A program made the position numbers and the translations under genes. 64,000 nucleotides of DNA from Eledone cirrhosa. Its lineage: Eukaryota > Mollusca > Cephalopoda > Octopoda > Eledonidae. This document shows, piece by piece, positions 34,241 through 50,090 of the stretch. Location of the stretch: NCBI GenBank assembly GCA_964016885.1, contig OZ024740.1, positions 7,274,450 to 7,338,449 of the forward strand, read 5' to 3'. The notes under the pieces are model-generated. The model was not told the DNA's origin. It ran no database searches and saw only the letters and a program-made list of their open reading frames with translations. Positions within the stretch are counted from its first letter, which is position 1, and every line of letters begins with the position of its first letter.

Positions 34241-37200
34241 ATTATTATATCAGTAACTATTGTTATGTCAGTTTCGATCAGTATATCAGCTTCGATTGGT
34301 ATATCAGTTTCAATTAGTATGTCAGTTTCTATTGGTATATCAGTTTCGATTGGTATGTCAGTTTCGATTAGTATGTCAATTTATATTGGTATGTCAGTTT
34401 CAATTGGTATATCAGTTTCGATTGTTATATCAGTTTCTATTGGTATGTCAGTTTCAATTGGTATGTCAGTTTCTATTGGTATATCAGTTTCGATTGGTAT
34501 GTCAGTTTCTATTGGTATGTCAGTGTAGATTATAATATCAGTTACTATTGGTATGTCAGTTTCGATTGTTATATCAATTTCGATTGGTATCTCAGTTTCG
34601 ATTGGTACGTCAGTTTCGATTGGTATGTCAATTTCGATTAGTATATCAGTTTCTATTGGTATGTCAGTTTCTCTTGGTATATCAGCTTCGATTGGTATAT
34701 CAGTTTCGATTGGTATATTAGTTTTGATTGGTATATCAGTTTCTATTGGTATGTCAGTTTTGATTATTATATCAGTTACTATTGGTATGCCAGTTTCGAT
34801 TAGTATGTCAATTTCGATTGGTATATCAGATTCGATTGGTATGTCAGTTTCTATTGGTATATCAGTTTCTATTGGTATGTCAGTTTTGATAGGTATGTCA
34901 GTTTCTATTGGTATATCAGTTTCGATTTGTATGTCAGTTTCTATTGGTATGTCAGTCTCGATAGGTATGTCACTTTCTATTGGTATATCAGTTTCGATTG
35001 GTATGTCATTTTCGATAGGTATGTCAGTTTCTATTGGTATATCAGTTTCGATTGGTATGTCAGTTTCTATTGGTATATCAGCTTCGATTGGTATATCAGT
35101 TTCGATTAGTATGTCAGTTTCCATTGGTATGTCAGTTTCGATTAGTATATCAGTTTCTATTGGTATGTCAGTTTCGATTGGTATGTCAGTTTTGATTGGT
35201 ATATCAGTTTCGATTGGTATATCAGTTTCGATTGGTATGTCAGTTTCTATTGGTATATCAGTTTCGATTGGTATGTCAGTTTCGATTGGTATATCAGTTT
35301 TGATTGGTATGTCAGTTTCTATTGGTATGTCAGTTTCGATTATCATATCAGTTACTATTGGTATGTAAGTTTTGATTGGTATGTCAGTTTCGATTGGTAT
35401 TTCAGATTCGATTAGTATATCAGTTTCTGTAGGTATGTCAGTTTCTATTGGTATATCACTTTCGACTGGTATGTCAGTTTTGATTAGTATATCAGTTTCG
35501 ATTGGTATGTCATTTTCGATTAGTATATCAGTTTCTATTCGTATGTCAGTTTCTATTGGTATATCAGTTTCGATTGGTATATCAGTTTCGATTGGTATGT
35601 CAGTTTCGATTGGTATATCAGTTTCGATTGGTATGTCAGTTTCTATAGGTACGTCAGTTTCGATTGGTATGTCAGTTTCGTTTGGTATGTCAGTTTCGAT
35701 TAGTATATCAGTTTCTATTGGTATGTCAGTTTCTATTGGTATATCAGTTTCAATTGGTATGTCAGTTTCTATTGGTATGTGAGTTTCTATTGGTATGTCA
35801 GTTTCTATTGGTATATCAGTTTCAATTGGTATGTTAGTTTCTATTGGTAAGTCAGCTTCGATTAGTATGTCAGTTTTGATTGGTATGTCAGTTTCTATTG
35901 GTATATCATTTTCGATTGGTATGTCAGTTTCTATTGGTATGTCAGTGTAGATTATTATATCAGTAACTATTGGTATGTCAGTTTCGATTGGTATGTCAGT
36001 TTCGATTGGTATCTCAGTTTCTATTGGTATGACAGGTTCGATTGGTATATCAGTTTCAATTGGTATGTCAGTTTCTAATGGTATATCAGTTTCGATTAGT
36101 ATATCAGTTTCTATTAGTATGTCAGTTTCTATAGGTATATCAGTTTTGATTGGTATGTCTGTCGATTATTATATCAGTAACTATTGTTATGTCAGTTTCG
36201 ATCAGTATATCAGCTTCGATTGGTATATCAGTTTCAATTAGTATGTCAGTTTCTATTGGTATGTCAGTTTCGATTGGTATGTCAGTTTCGATTAGTATGT
36301 CAATTTATATTGGTATGTCAGTTTCAATTGGTATATCAGTTTCGATTGTTATATCAGTTTCAATTGGTATGTCAGTTTCTATTGGTATATCAGTTTCGAT
36401 TGGTATGTCAGTTTCTATTGGTATGTCAGTGTAGATTATTATATCAGTTTCGATTGGTATGTCAGTTTCGATTGGTATATCAATTTCGATTAGTATATCA
36501 GTTTCTATTGGCATGTCAGTTTCCCTTGGTATATCAGCTTCGATTGGTATATCAGTTTCGATTGGTATATCAGTTTCTATTGGTATGTCTGTTTTGATTA
36601 TTATATCAGTTACTATTGTTATGCCAGTTTCGATTGGTATGTCAATTTCGATTGGTATATCAGATTCGATTGGTATGTCAGTTTCTATTGGTATATCAGT
36701 TTCTATTGGTATGTCAGTTTTGATAGGTATGTCAGTTTCTATTGGTATATCAGTTTCGATTTGTATGTCAGTTTCTATTGGTATGTCAGTCTCGATAGGT
36801 ATGTCATTTTCGATAGGTATGTCAGTTTCTATTGGTATATCAGTTTCGATTGGTATGTCAGTTTCTATTGGTATATCAGCTTCGATTGGTATATCAGTTT
36901 CGATTAGTATGTCACTTTCCATTGGTATGTCAGTTTCGATTAGTATATCAGTTTCTATTGGTATGTCAGTTTCGATTGGTATGTCAGTTTCGATTGGTAT
37001 ATCAGTTTCGATTGGTATATCAGTTTCGATTGGTATGTCAGTTTCTATTGGTGTATCAGTTTCGATTGGTATGTCAGTTTCGATTGGTATATCAGTTTTG
37101 ATTGGTATGTCAGTTTCTATTGGTATGTCAGTTTCGATTATCATATCAGTTACTATTGGTATGTAAGTTTTGATTGGTATGTCAGTTTCGATTGGTATTT

Positions 37201-40200
37201 CAGATTCGATTAGTATATCAGTTTCTGTAGGTATGTCAGTTCTATTGGTATATCACTTTCGACTGGTATATCAGTTTCGATTAGAATTTCAGTTTCGATT
37301 GGTATGTCAGTTTCTATTAGTATATCAGTTTCGATTGGTATGTCATTTTCGATTGGTATGTCAATTTCGATTGGTATGTCAGTTTCGATTGGTATATCAG
37401 TTTCGATTGGTATGTATGTTTCTACTGGTATGTCAGTTTTGATTAGTATATCAGTTTCGATTGGCATGTCATTTGCGATTAGTATATCAGTTTCTATTCG
37501 TATGTCAGTTTCTATTGGTATATCAGTTTCGATTGGTATATCAGTTTCGATTGGTATGTCAGTTTCGATAGGTATGTCAGTTTCTATTGGTATATCAGTT
37601 TCGATTGGTATGTCAGTTTCTATCGGTATAACAGTTTCGATTGGTATGTCAGGTTCGATTGGTATATCAGCTTCTATTGGTATGTCAGCTTCGATTGGCA
37701 TATCAGTTTCGATTGGTATGTCAATTTCGATTGGTATATCAGTTTCGATTAGTATGTCAGTTTCTATTGGTATATCAGTTTTGATTGGTACATCAGTTTC
37801 GATTGGTATGTCAGTTTCGATTGGTATATCAGTTTCGATTGGTATGTCAGTTTCTATTGGTATATCAGCTTCGATTGGTATGTCAGTTTCTATTGGTATG
37901 TCAGTTTCGATTATCATATCAGTTACTATTGGTATGTAAGTTTCGATTGGTATGTCAGTTTCGATTGGTATGTCAGATTGGATTAGTATATCAGCTTCTG
38001 TAGGTATGTCAGTTTCTATTGGTATATCACTTTCGACTGGTATATCAGTTTCGATTAGAATTTCAGTTTCGATAGGTATGTCAGTTTCTATTAGTTTCGA
38101 TTGGTATGTCATTTTCGATAGGTATGTAAGTTTCTATTGGTATATCAGTTTCGATTGGTATGTCAGTTTCGAGTGGTATGTCAGTTTCAATTGGTATGTC
38201 AATTTCGATTGGTATGTCAGTTTCGATTGGTATATCAGTTTCGATTGGTATGTCAGTTTCTATTGGTATGTCAGTTTTGATTAGTATATCAGTTTCGATT
38301 GGTATGTCATTTTCGATTAGTATATCAGTTTCTATTCGTGTGTCAGTTTCTATTGGTATATCAGTTTCGATTGGTATGTCATTTTCGATTGGTATGTCAG
38401 TTTCTATAGGTACGCCAGTTTCGATTGGTATGTCAGTTTCGATTGGTATGTCAGTTTCGATTAGTATATCAGTTTCTATTGGTATGTCAGTTTCTATTGG
38501 TATATCAGTTTTGATTGGTATGTCAGTTTCTATTTGTATGTCAGTTTCTATTGGTATATCAGTTTCGATTAGTATGTCAGTTTCTATTGGTATGTCAGTT
38601 TCGAATAGTATATCAGTTTCTATCGGTATGTCAGTTTCGATTGGTATGTCAGATTCTATTTGTATATCAGTTTCGATTGGTATATCAGTTTCGATTGGTA
38701 TGTCAGTTTCGATTGGTATATCAGTTCCGATTGGAATGTCAGTTTCGATTGGTATGTAAGTTTTGATTGGTATGTAAGTTTCGATTGGTATATCAGTTTC
38801 GATTAGAATGTCAGTTTCGATTGGTTTTTCAATTTCTATTGGTATATCAGTTTCGATTGGTATATCACTTTTCGATTAGTGTGTCAGTTTCTATTGGTAT
38901 GTCAGTTTCGATTAGTATATAAGTTTCTATTGGTATGTCAGTTTCGATTGGTATGTCAGTTTCTATTGGTATATCAGTTTTGATTGGTATATCAGTCTCG
39001 ATTGGTATATCAGTTTATATTGGTATATCAGTTTCGATTGGTATGTCAGTTCTCTATTGGTATATCAGTTTCAATTGGTATATCAGTTTCTATTCTTATA
39101 TCAGTTTCTATTGGTATATGAGTTTCTATTGGAATATCAGTTTCTATTGGTATATCAGTTTCAATTGGTATGTTAGTTTCTATTGGTAAGTCAGCTTCGA
39201 TTAGTATAACAGTTCCTATTGGTATGTCAGTTTCGATTAGTATAACAGTTCCTATTGGTATGTCAGTTTCGATTGGTATGTCAGTTTCTATTGGTATATC
39301 AGTTTTGATTGGAATATCAGTCTCGATTGGTATATCAGTTTCTATTGGTATATCAGTTTCAATTGGTATGTCAGTTTCGATTGGTATATGAGTTTCTATT
39401 GGCATGTCAGTTTCTATTGGTATATAAGTTTCTATTGGTATATCAGTTTCCATTGGTATGTCAGATTCGATTGGAATGTCAGTTTCTATTGGTATATCAG
39501 TTTCAATTGGTATGTTAGTTTCTATCGGTAAGTCAGCTTCAATTAGTATATCAGTTTCTATTGGTATGTCAGTTTCGATTTGTATATCAGTTTCGATTGT
39601 TATATCAGTTTCTATTGGTATATCAGCTTCGATTGGTATATCAGTTTCGATTGGTATATTAGTTTTGATTGGTATATCAGTTTCTATTGGTATGTCAGTT
39701 TTGATTATTATATCAGTTACAATTGGTATGTCAGTTTCGATCGTTATATCAATTTCGATTGGTATCTCAGTTACGATTGGTATGTCAGTTTCTATTGGTA
39801 TATCAGTTTCTATTGGTATGTCAGTTTCGATAGGTATGTCAGTTTCAATTGGTATATCAGTTTCGATTTGTATGTCAGTTTCTATTGGTATGTCAGTCTC
39901 GATAGGTATGTCAGTTTCTATTGATATATCAGTTTCGATTGGTATGTCATTTTCGATAGGTATGTCAGTTTCTATTGGTATATCAGTTTCGATTGGTATG
40001 TCAGTTTCTATTGGTATATCAGTTTCGATTGGTATGTCAGGTTCGATTGGTATATCAGTTTCTATTGGTATGTCAGGTTCGATTGGTATATCAGTTTCGA
40101 TTGTTATGTCAATTTCGATTGGTATATCAGTTTCGATTAGTATGTCAGTTTCTATTGGTATATAAGTTTTGATTGTTACATCAGTTTCGATTGGTATGTC

Positions 40201-43200
40201 AGTTTCGATTGGTATATCAGTTTCGATTGGTATGTCAGTTTCTATTGGTATATCAGCTTCGATTGGTATGTCATTTTCTATAGGTATGTGAGATTCTATT
40301 GGTATATCAGTTTCGATTGGTATGTCAGTTTCGATTGGTATGTCAATCTCGATTGGTATGTCAGTTTCGATTGGTATATCAGTTTCGATTGGTATATCAG
40401 CTTCGATTGGTATGTCAGTTTCTATTGGTATATCAGTTTCGATTGGTATATCAGCTTCAATTAGTATGTCAGTTTCTATTGGTATTTCAATTTCGATTGG
40501 TACGTCAGTTTCGATTAGTATGTCAATTTCTATTGGTATGTCAGTTTGTATTGGTATGTCAGTTTCGATTGGTATGTAAGTTTTGATTGGTATCTCAGTT
40601 TCTATTGGTATGACAGGTTCGATTGGTATATCAGTTTCGATTGTTATCTCAGTTTCGATTGGTATGTCAGTTTCGATTGGTATGTCAGTTTCGATTAGTA
40701 TGTCAGTTTCTAATGGTATATCAGTTTCGATTGGTATGTCAGTTTCTATTAGTATGTCAGTTTCGATAGGTATATCAGTTTTGATTGGTATGTCAGTGTT
40801 GATTATTATATCAGTAACTATTGGTATGTCAGTTTCGATCAGTATATGAGCTTCGATTGGTATATCAGTTTCAATTAGTATGTCAGTTTCTATTGGTATA
40901 TCAGTTTCGATTGGTATGCCAGTTTCAATTAGTATGTCAATTTATATTGGTATGTCAGTTTCAATTGGTATATCAGTTTCGATAGTTATATCAGTTTCTA
41001 TTGGTATGTCAGTTTCAATTGGTATGTCAGTTTCTATTGGTATATTAGTTTTGATTGGTACATCAGTTTCGATTGGTATGTCAGTTTCGATTGGGATATC
41101 AGTTTCGACTGGTATGTCAGTTTCGATTGGTATGTCAGTTTCGATTGGTATATCAGTTTCGATTAGTATGTCAGTTTCCATTGCTATGTCAGTTTCGATT
41201 AGTATATCAGTTTCTATTGGTATATCAGTTTCGATTGGTATGTCAGTTTCAATTTGTATATCAGTTTCGATTGGTATGTCAGTTTCGATTGGTATGTCAG
41301 TTTCGATTGGTATGTCAGTTTCGATTGGTATGTCAGTCTCTATTGGTATGTCAGTTTCGATTATCATATCAGTTACTATTGGTATGGCAGTTTTGATTGG
41401 TATGTCAGTTTCGATTGGTATGTCAGATTCGATTGGTATGTCAGTTTCTATTGGTATATCACTTTCGACTGGTATTTCAGTGTCTATTGGTATATCAGTT
41501 TGGATTGATATATCAGTTTTTGATTAGTATGTCAGTTTCTATTGGTATGTCAGTTTCTATTGGTATATCAGTTCCTATTGGTATGTCAGTTTTGATTGGT
41601 ATGTCAGTTTCTATTGGTATATCAGTTTCTATTGGTATATGAGTTTTGATTGGTATGTCAGTGTCGATTATTATATCAGTAACTATTGGTATGTCAATTT
41701 CGATCAGTATATGAGCTTCGATTGGTATATCAGTTTCAATTAGTATGTCAGTTTCTATTGGTATATCAGTTTCGATTGGTATGCCAGTTTCAATTAGTAT
41801 GTCAATTTATATTGGTATGTCAGTTTCAATTGGTATATCAGTTTCGATTGTTATATCAGTTTCTATTGGTATGTCAGTTTCAATTGGTATGTCAGTGTCT
41901 ATTGGTATGTCAGTGTCAATTATTATATGAGTTACTATTGGTATGTCAGTTTCGATTGGTATATTAGTTTTGATTGGTATATCAGTTTCGATTGTTATAT
42001 TAGTTTTGATTGGTATATCAGTTTCTATTGGTATGTCAGTTTTGATTATTATATCAGTTACTATTGGTATGCCAGTTTCGATTGGTATGTCAATTTCGAT
42101 TGGTATATCAGATTCGATTGGTATGTCAGTTTCTATTGGTATATCAGTTTCTATTGGTATGTCAGTTTTGATAGGTATGTCAGTTTCTATTGGTATATCA
42201 GTTTCGATTTGTATGTCAGTTTCTATTGGTATGTCAGTCTCGATAGGTATGTCAGTTTCTATTGGTATATCAGTTTCGATTGGTATGTCATTTTCGATAT
42301 GTATGTCAGTTTCTATTGGTATATCAGTTTCGATTGGTATGTCAGTTTCTATTGGTATATCAGCTTCGATTGGTATATCAGTTTCGATTAGTATGTCAAT
42401 TTCCATTGCTATGTCAGTTTCGATTAGTATATCAGTTTCTATTGGTATGTCAGTTTCGATTGGTATGTCAGTTTCGATTGGTATATCAGTTTCGAGTGGT
42501 ATATCAGTTTCCATTGGTATGTCAGTTTCTATTGGTATATCAGTTTTGCTGGGTATGTCAGTTTCGATTGGTATATCAGATTTGATTGGTATGTCAGTTT
42601 CTATTGGTATGTCAGTTTCGATTATCATATCAGTTTCTATTGGTATGTAAGTTTTGATTGGTATGTCAGTTTCGATTGGTATGTCAGATTCGATTAGTAT
42701 ATCAGTTTCTGTAGTTATGTCAGTTTCTATTGGTATATCACTTTCGACTGGTACATCAGTTTCGATTAGAATTTCAGTTTCGATAGGTATGTCAGTTTCT
42801 ATTTGTATATCAGTTTCGATTGGTATGTCATTTTCGATAGGTATGTAAGTTTCTATTGGTATATCAGTTTCTACTGGTATGTCAGTTTTGATTAGTATAT
42901 CAGTTTCGATTGGTATGTCATTTTCGATTAGTATATCAGTTTCTATTCGTATGTCAGTTTCTTTTGGTATATCAGTTTCGATTGGTATATCAGTTTCGAT
43001 TGGTATGTCAGTTTCGATTGGTATATCAGTTTCGATTGGTATGTCAGTTTCTATAGGTACGTCAGTTTCGATTGGTATGTCAGTTTCGATTGGTATGTCA
43101 GTTTCGATTAGTATATCAGTTTCTATTGGTATGTCAGTTTCTATTGGTATATCAGTTTCAATTGGTATGTCAGTTTCTATTGGTATATGAGTTTCTATTG

Positions 43201-44819
43201 GTATGTCAGTTTCTGTTGCTATATCAGTTTCAATTGGTATGTTAGTTTCTGTTGGTAAGTCAGCTTCGATTAGTATGTCAGTTTCGATTGGTATGACAGG
43301 TTTGATTGGTATATCAGTTTCGATTGGTATCTCAGTTTCTATTGGTATGACAGGTTTGATTGGTATATCAGTTTCGATTGGTATCTCAGTTTCGATTGGT
43401 ATGTCAGTTTCGATTGGTATGTCAGTTTCGATTAGTATGTCAGTTTCTAATGGTATATCAGTTTCGATTGGTATATCAGTTTCTATTAGTATGTCAGTTT
43501 CGATAGGTATATCAGTTTTGATTGGTATGTCTGTCGATTATTATTGTTATGTCAGTTTCGATCAGTATATCAGCTTCGATTGGTATATCAGTTTCAATTA
43601 GTATGTCAGTTTCTATTTGTATATCAGTTTCGATTGGTATGTCAGTTTCGATTAGTATGTCAATTTATATTGGTATGTCAGTTGCAATTAGTATATCAGT
43701 TTCGATTGTTATATCAATTTCTATTGGTATGTCAGTTTCAATTGGTATGTCAGTGTCTATTGGTATGTCAGTGTCAATTATTATATGAGTTGCTATTGGT
43801 ATGTCAGTTTCGATTGTTATATCAATTTCGATTGGTATCTCAGTTTCGATTGGTATGTCAGTTTCGATTGGTATGTCAATTTCGATTAGTATATCAGTTT
43901 CTATTGGTATGTCAGTTTCTCTTGGTATATCAGCTTCGATTGGTATATCAGTTTCGATTGGTATATTAGTTTAGATTCGTATATCAGTTTCTATTGGTAT
44001 GACAGTTTTGATTATTATATCTGTTACTATTGGTATGCCAGTTTCGACTGGTATGTCAATTTCGATTGGTATATCAGATTCGACTGGTATGTCAGTTTCT
44101 ATTGGTATATCAATTTCTATTGGTATGTCAGTTTTGATAGGTATGTCAGTTTCTATTGGTATATCAGTTTCGATTTGTATGTCAGTTTCTATTGGTATGT
44201 CAGTCTCGATAGGTATGTCAGTTTCTATTGGTATATCAGTTTCGATTGGTATGTCATTTTCGATAGGTATGTCAGTTTCTTTTGGTATATCAGTTTCGAT
44301 TGGTATGTCAGTTTCTATTGGTATTTCAGCTTCGATTGGTATATCAGTTTCGATTAGTATGTTTAGTTTCCATTGATATGTCAGTCTCGATTAGTATATC
44401 AGTTTCTATTGGTATGTCAGTTTCGATTGGTATGTCAGTTTCGATTGGTATATCAGTTTCGATTGGTATATCAGTTTCGATTGGTATGTCAGTTTCTATT
44501 GGTATATCAGTTTCGATGTGTATGTCAGTTTCGATTGGTATATCAGTTTTGATTGGTATGTCAGTTTCTATTGGTATGTCAGTTTCGATTATCATATCAG
44601 TTACTATTGGTATGTAAGTTTTGATTGGTATGTCAGATTCGATTAGTATATCAGTCTCTGTAGTTATGTCAGTTTCTATTGGTATATCACTTTCGACTGG
44701 TACATCAGTTTCGATTAGAATTTCAGTTACGATAGGTATGTCAGTTTCTATTAGTATATCAGTTTCGATTGGTATGTCATTTTCGATAGGTATGTAAGTT
44801 TCTATTGGTATATCAGTTT

Positions 44820-47800
44820 CGATTGGTATGTTAGTTTCGATTGGTATGTCAGTTTCGATTGATATGTCAATTTCGATTGGTATGTCAGTTTCGATTGGTA
44901 TATCAGTTTCGATTGGTATGTCAGTTTCTACTGGTATGTCAGTTTTGATTAGTATATCAGTTTCGATTGGTATGTCATTTTCGAATAGTATATCAGTTTC
45001 TATTCGTATGTCAGTTTCTATTGGTATATCAGTTTCGATTGGTATATCAGTTTCGATTTGTATGTCAGTTTCGATTGGTATGTCAGTTTCGATTAGTATA
45101 TCAGTTTCTATTGGTATGTCAGTTTCTACTGGTATATCAGTTTCAATTGGTATGTCAGTTTCTATTGGTATATGAGTTTCTATTGGTATGTTAGTTTCTA
45201 TTGGTAAGTCAGCTTCGATTAGTATGTCAGTTTCGATTGGTATGTCAGTTTCTATTGGTATAACATTTTCGATTGGTATGTCAGTTTCTATTGGTATGTC
45301 AGTGTCGATTATTATATCAGTAACTATTGGTATGTCAGTTTCGATTGGTATGTCAGTTTCGATTGGTATCTCAGTTTCTATTGGTATGACAGTTTTGATT
45401 GGTATATCAGTTTCGATTGGTATCTCAGTTTCGATTGGTATGTCAGTTTCGATTGGTATGTCAGTTTCGATTAGTATGTCAGTTTCTAATGGTATATCAG
45501 TTTAGAATGGTATATGAGTTTCTATTAGTATGTCAGTTTCTATTGGTATATCAGTTTCGATTGGTATGTCAGTTTCTATTGGTATGTCAGTGTCGATAAT
45601 TATATCAGTTACTATTGGTATGTCAGTTTCGATTGTTATATCAATTTCGAATGGTATCTCAGTTTCGATTGGTATGTCAGTTTCGATTGGTATGTCAATT
45701 TCGATTAGTATATCAGTTTTTATTGGTATGTCAGTTTCTCTTGGTATATCAGCTTCGATTGGTATATCAGTTTCGATTGGTATATTAGTTTTGATTGGTA
45801 TATCAGTTTCTATTGGTATGTCAGTTTTGATTATTATATCAGTTACTATTGGTATGTCAGTTTCGATTGGTATATCAATTTCGATTTGTATATCAGATTC
45901 GATTGGTATGTCAGTTTCTATTGGTATATCAGTTTCTTTTGGTATGTCAGTTTCGATAGGTATGTCAGTTTCTATTGGTATATCAGTTTCGATTTGTATG
46001 TCAGTTTCTATTGGTATGTCAGTCTCGATAGGTATGTCAGTTTCTATTGGTATATCAGTTTCGATTGGTATGTCAGTTTCTATTGGTATAACAGTTTCGA
46101 TTGGTATGTCAGGTTCGATTGGTATATCAGTTTCTATTGGTATGTCAGGTTCGATTGGTATATCAGTTTCGATTGGTATGTCAATTTCGATTGGTATATC
46201 AGTTTCGATTAGTATGTCAGGTTCGATTGGTATATAAGTTTCGATTGGTATGTCAGTTTCTATTGGTATATCAGTTTTGATTGGTACATCAGTTTCGATT
46301 GGTATGTCAGTTTCTATTAGTATATCAGTTTCGATTGGTATGTCATTTTCGATAGGTATGTAAGTTTCTATCGGTATATCAGTTTCGATTGGTATGTCAG
46401 TTTCGATTGGTATGTCAGTTTCAAATGGTATGTCAATTTCGATTGGTATGTCAGTTTCGATTGGTATATCAGTTTCGATTGGTATGTCAGTTTCTATTGG
46501 TATGTCAGTTTTGATTAGTATATCAGTTTCTATTCGTGTGTCAGTTTCTATTGGTATAGCAGTTTTGATTGGTATATCAGTTTCGATTGGAATGTCAGTT
46601 TCGATTGGTATATCAGTTTCGATTGGTATGTCAGTTTCTATAGGTACGTCAGTTTCGATTGGTATGTCAGTCTCGATTGATATGTCAGTTTCGATTAGTA
46701 TATCAGTTTCTATTGGTATGTCAGTTTCTATTGGTATATCAGTTTTGATTGGTATGTCAGTTTCTATTTGTATGTCAGTTTCTATTGGAATATCAGTTTC
46801 GATTAGTATGTCAGTTTCGATTGGTATGTCAGATTCTATTGGTATATCAGTTTCGATTGGTATATCAGTTTCGATTGGTATATCAGTTTCGATTGGTATG
46901 TCAGTTCCGATTGGTATATCAGTTCCGATTGGTATGTCAGTTTCGATTGGTATGTCAGATTCTATTGGTATATCAGTTTCGATTGGTATATCAGTTTCGA
47001 TTGGTATATCAGTTTCGATTGGTATGTCAGTTTCGATTGGTATGTCAGTTTCTATTGGTATATCAGTTTCAATTGGTATGTTAGTTTCTATTGGTAAGTC
47101 AGCTTCGATTAGTATGTCAGTTTCGATTGGTATGTCAGTTTCTATTGGTATATCATTTTCGATTGGTATGTCAGTTTCTATTGGTATGTCAGTGTCGATT
47201 ATTATATCAGTAACTATTGGTATGTCAGTTTCGATTGGTATGTCAGTTTCGATTGGTATCTCAGTTTCTATTGGTATGACAGTTTTGATTGGTATATCAG
47301 ATTCGATTGGTATCTCAGTTTCGATTGGTATGTCAGTTTCGATTGGTATGTCAGTTTCGATTAGTATGTCAGTTTCTAATGGTATATCAGTTTCGATTGG
47401 TATATCAGTTTCTATTAGTATGTCAGTTTCGATAGGTATATCAGTTTTGATTGGTATGTCTGTCGATTATTATATCAGTAACTATTGTTATGTCAGTTTC
47501 GATCAGTATATCAGCTTCGATTGGTATACCAGTTTCAATTAGTATGTCAGTTTCTATTGGTATATCAGTTTCGATTGGTATATCAGTTTCTATTGGTATG
47601 TCAGTTTCAATTGGTATGTCAGTTTCTATTGGTATATCAGTTTCGATTGGTATGTCAGTTTCTATTGGTATGTCAGTGTCGATAATTATATCAGTTACTA
47701 TTGGTATGTCAGTTTCGATTGTTATATCAATTTCGAATGGTATCTCAGTTTCGATTGGTATGTCAGTTTCGATTGGTATGTCAATTTCGATTAGTATATC

Positions 47801-50090
47801 AGTTTTTATTGGTATGTCAGTTTCTCTTGGTATATCAGCTTCGATTGGTATATCAGTTTCGATTGGTATATTAGTTTTGATTGGTATATCAGTTTCTATT
47901 GGTATGTCAGTTTTGATTATTATATCAGTTACTATTGGTATGTCAGTTTCGATTGGTATATCAATTTCGATTTGTATATCAGATTCGATTGGTATGTCAG
48001 TTTCTATTGGTATATCAGTTTCTTTTGGTATGTCAGTTTCGATAGGTATGTCAGTTTCTATTGGTATATCAGTTTCGATTTGTATGTCAGTTTCTATTGG
48101 TATGTCAGTCTCGATAGGTATGTCAGTTTCTATTGGTATATCAGTTTCGATTGGTATGTCAGTTTCTATTGGTATAACAGTATCGATTGGTATGTCAGGT
48201 TCGATTGGTATATCAGTTTCTATTGGTATGTCAGGTTCGATTGGTATATCAGTTTCGATTGGTATGTCAATTTCGATTGGTATATCAGTTTCGATTAGTA
48301 TGTCAGGTTCGATTGGTATATAAGTTTCGATTGGTATGTCAGTTTCTATTGGTATATCAGTTTTGATTGGTACATCAGTTTCGATTGGTATGTCAGTTTC
48401 TATTAGTATATCAGTTTCGATTGGTATGTCATTTTCGATTGGTATGTCAGTTTCGATTGGTATGTCAGTTTCAATTGGTATGTCAATTTCGATTGGTATG
48501 TCAGTTTCGATTGGTATATCAGTTTCGATTGGTATGTCAGTTTCTATTGGTATGTCAGTTTTGATTAGTATATCAGTTTCGATTGGTATGTCATTTTCAA
48601 TTAGTATATCAGTTTCTATTCGTGTGTCAGTTTCTATTGGTATAGCAGTTTTGATTGGTATATCAGTTTCGATTGGTATGTCAGTTTCGATTGGTATATC
48701 AGTTTCGATTGGTATGTCAGTTTCTATAGGTACGTCAGTTTCGATTGGTATGTCAGTTTCGATTGATATGTCAGTTTCGATTAGTATATCAGTTTCTATT
48801 GGTATGTCAGTTTCTATTGGTATATCAGTTTCGATTGGTATGTTAGTTTCGATTGGTATGTCAGTTTCGATTGGTATGTCAATTTCGATTGGTATGTCAG
48901 TTTCGATTGGTATATCAGTTTCGATTGGTATGTCAGTTTCTACTGGTATGTCAGTTTTGATTAGTATATCAGTTTCGATTGGTATGTCATTTTCGAATAG
49001 TATATCAGTTTCTATTCGTATGTCAGTTTCTATTGGTATATCAGTTTCGATTGGTATATCAGTTTCGATTTGTATGTCAGTTTCGATTGGTATGTCAGTT
49101 TCGATTAGTATATCAGTTTCTATTGGTATGTCAGTTTCTACTGGTATATCAGTTTCAATTGGTATGTCAGTTTCTATTGGTATATGAGTTTCTATTGGTA
49201 TGTTAGTTTCTATTGGTAAGTCAGCTTCGATTAGTATGTCAGTTTCGATTGGTATGTCAGTTTCTATTGGTATAACATTTTCGATTGGTATGTCAGTTTC
49301 TATTGGTATGTCAGTGTCGATTATTATATCAGTAACTATTGGTATGTCAGTTTCGATTGGTATGTCAGTTTCGATTGGTATCTCAGTTTCTATTGGTATG
49401 ACAGTTTTGATTGGTATATCAGTTTCGATTGGTATCTCAGTTTCGATTGGTATGTCAGTTTCGATTGGTATGTCAGTTTCGATTAGTATGTCAGTTTCTA
49501 ATGGTATATCAGTTTAGAATGGTATATGAGTTTCTATTAGTATGTCAGTTTCTATTGGTATATCAGTTTCGATTGGTATGTCAGTTTCTATTGGTATGTC
49601 AGTGTCGATAATTATATCAGTTACTATTGGTATGTCAGTTTCGATTGTTATATCAATTTCGAATGGTATCTCAGTTTCGATTGGTATGTCAGTTTCGATT
49701 GGTATGTCAATTTCGATTAGTATATCAGTTTTTATTGGTATGTCAGTTTCTCTTGGTATATCAGCTTCGATTGGTATATCAGTTTCGATTGGTATATTAG
49801 TTTTGATTGGTATATCAGTTTCTATTGGTATGTCAGTTTTGATTATTATATCAGTTACTTTTGGTATGTCAGTTTCGATTGGTATATCAATTTCGATTTG
49901 TATATCAGATTCGATTGGTATGTCAGTTTCTATTGGTATATCAGTTTCTTTTGGTATGTCAGTTTCGATAGGTATGTCAGTTTCTATTGGTATATCAGTT
50001 TCGATTTGTATGTCAGTTTCTATTGGTATGTCAGTCTCGATAGGTATGTCAGTTTCTATTGGTATATCAGTTTCGATTGGTATGTCAGTT
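44820..50090 (+). repeat. Higher-order duplication, spacing 4012 bp
   Basis: The segment from about 44820 to 46075 recurs from about 48832 to 50087 with constant spacing 4012 bp. Shared landmarks include 44967/48979, 45188/49200 and 45530/49542. It shares the otherwise rare variants ggtataacattttcg and agtttagaatggtatatgag, the latter breaking the minus frame in both copies. The material between is itself made of related higher-order copies. Confidence 0.75.

Larger units (their letters stand above)
34047..34247 (+). repeat. 7-bp target-site duplication (attatta) flanking the SINE
   Basis: The sequence attatta lies at 34047-34053 and again at 34241-34247. Paralogous array copies at about 36166, 47461, 51005, 53580 and 57362 read gtcgattattatatcag with one copy and no SINE, which defines the empty site. 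Because SINEs of this type often end in ATT repeats, part of the right copy could be tail and not target. Confidence 0.75.
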
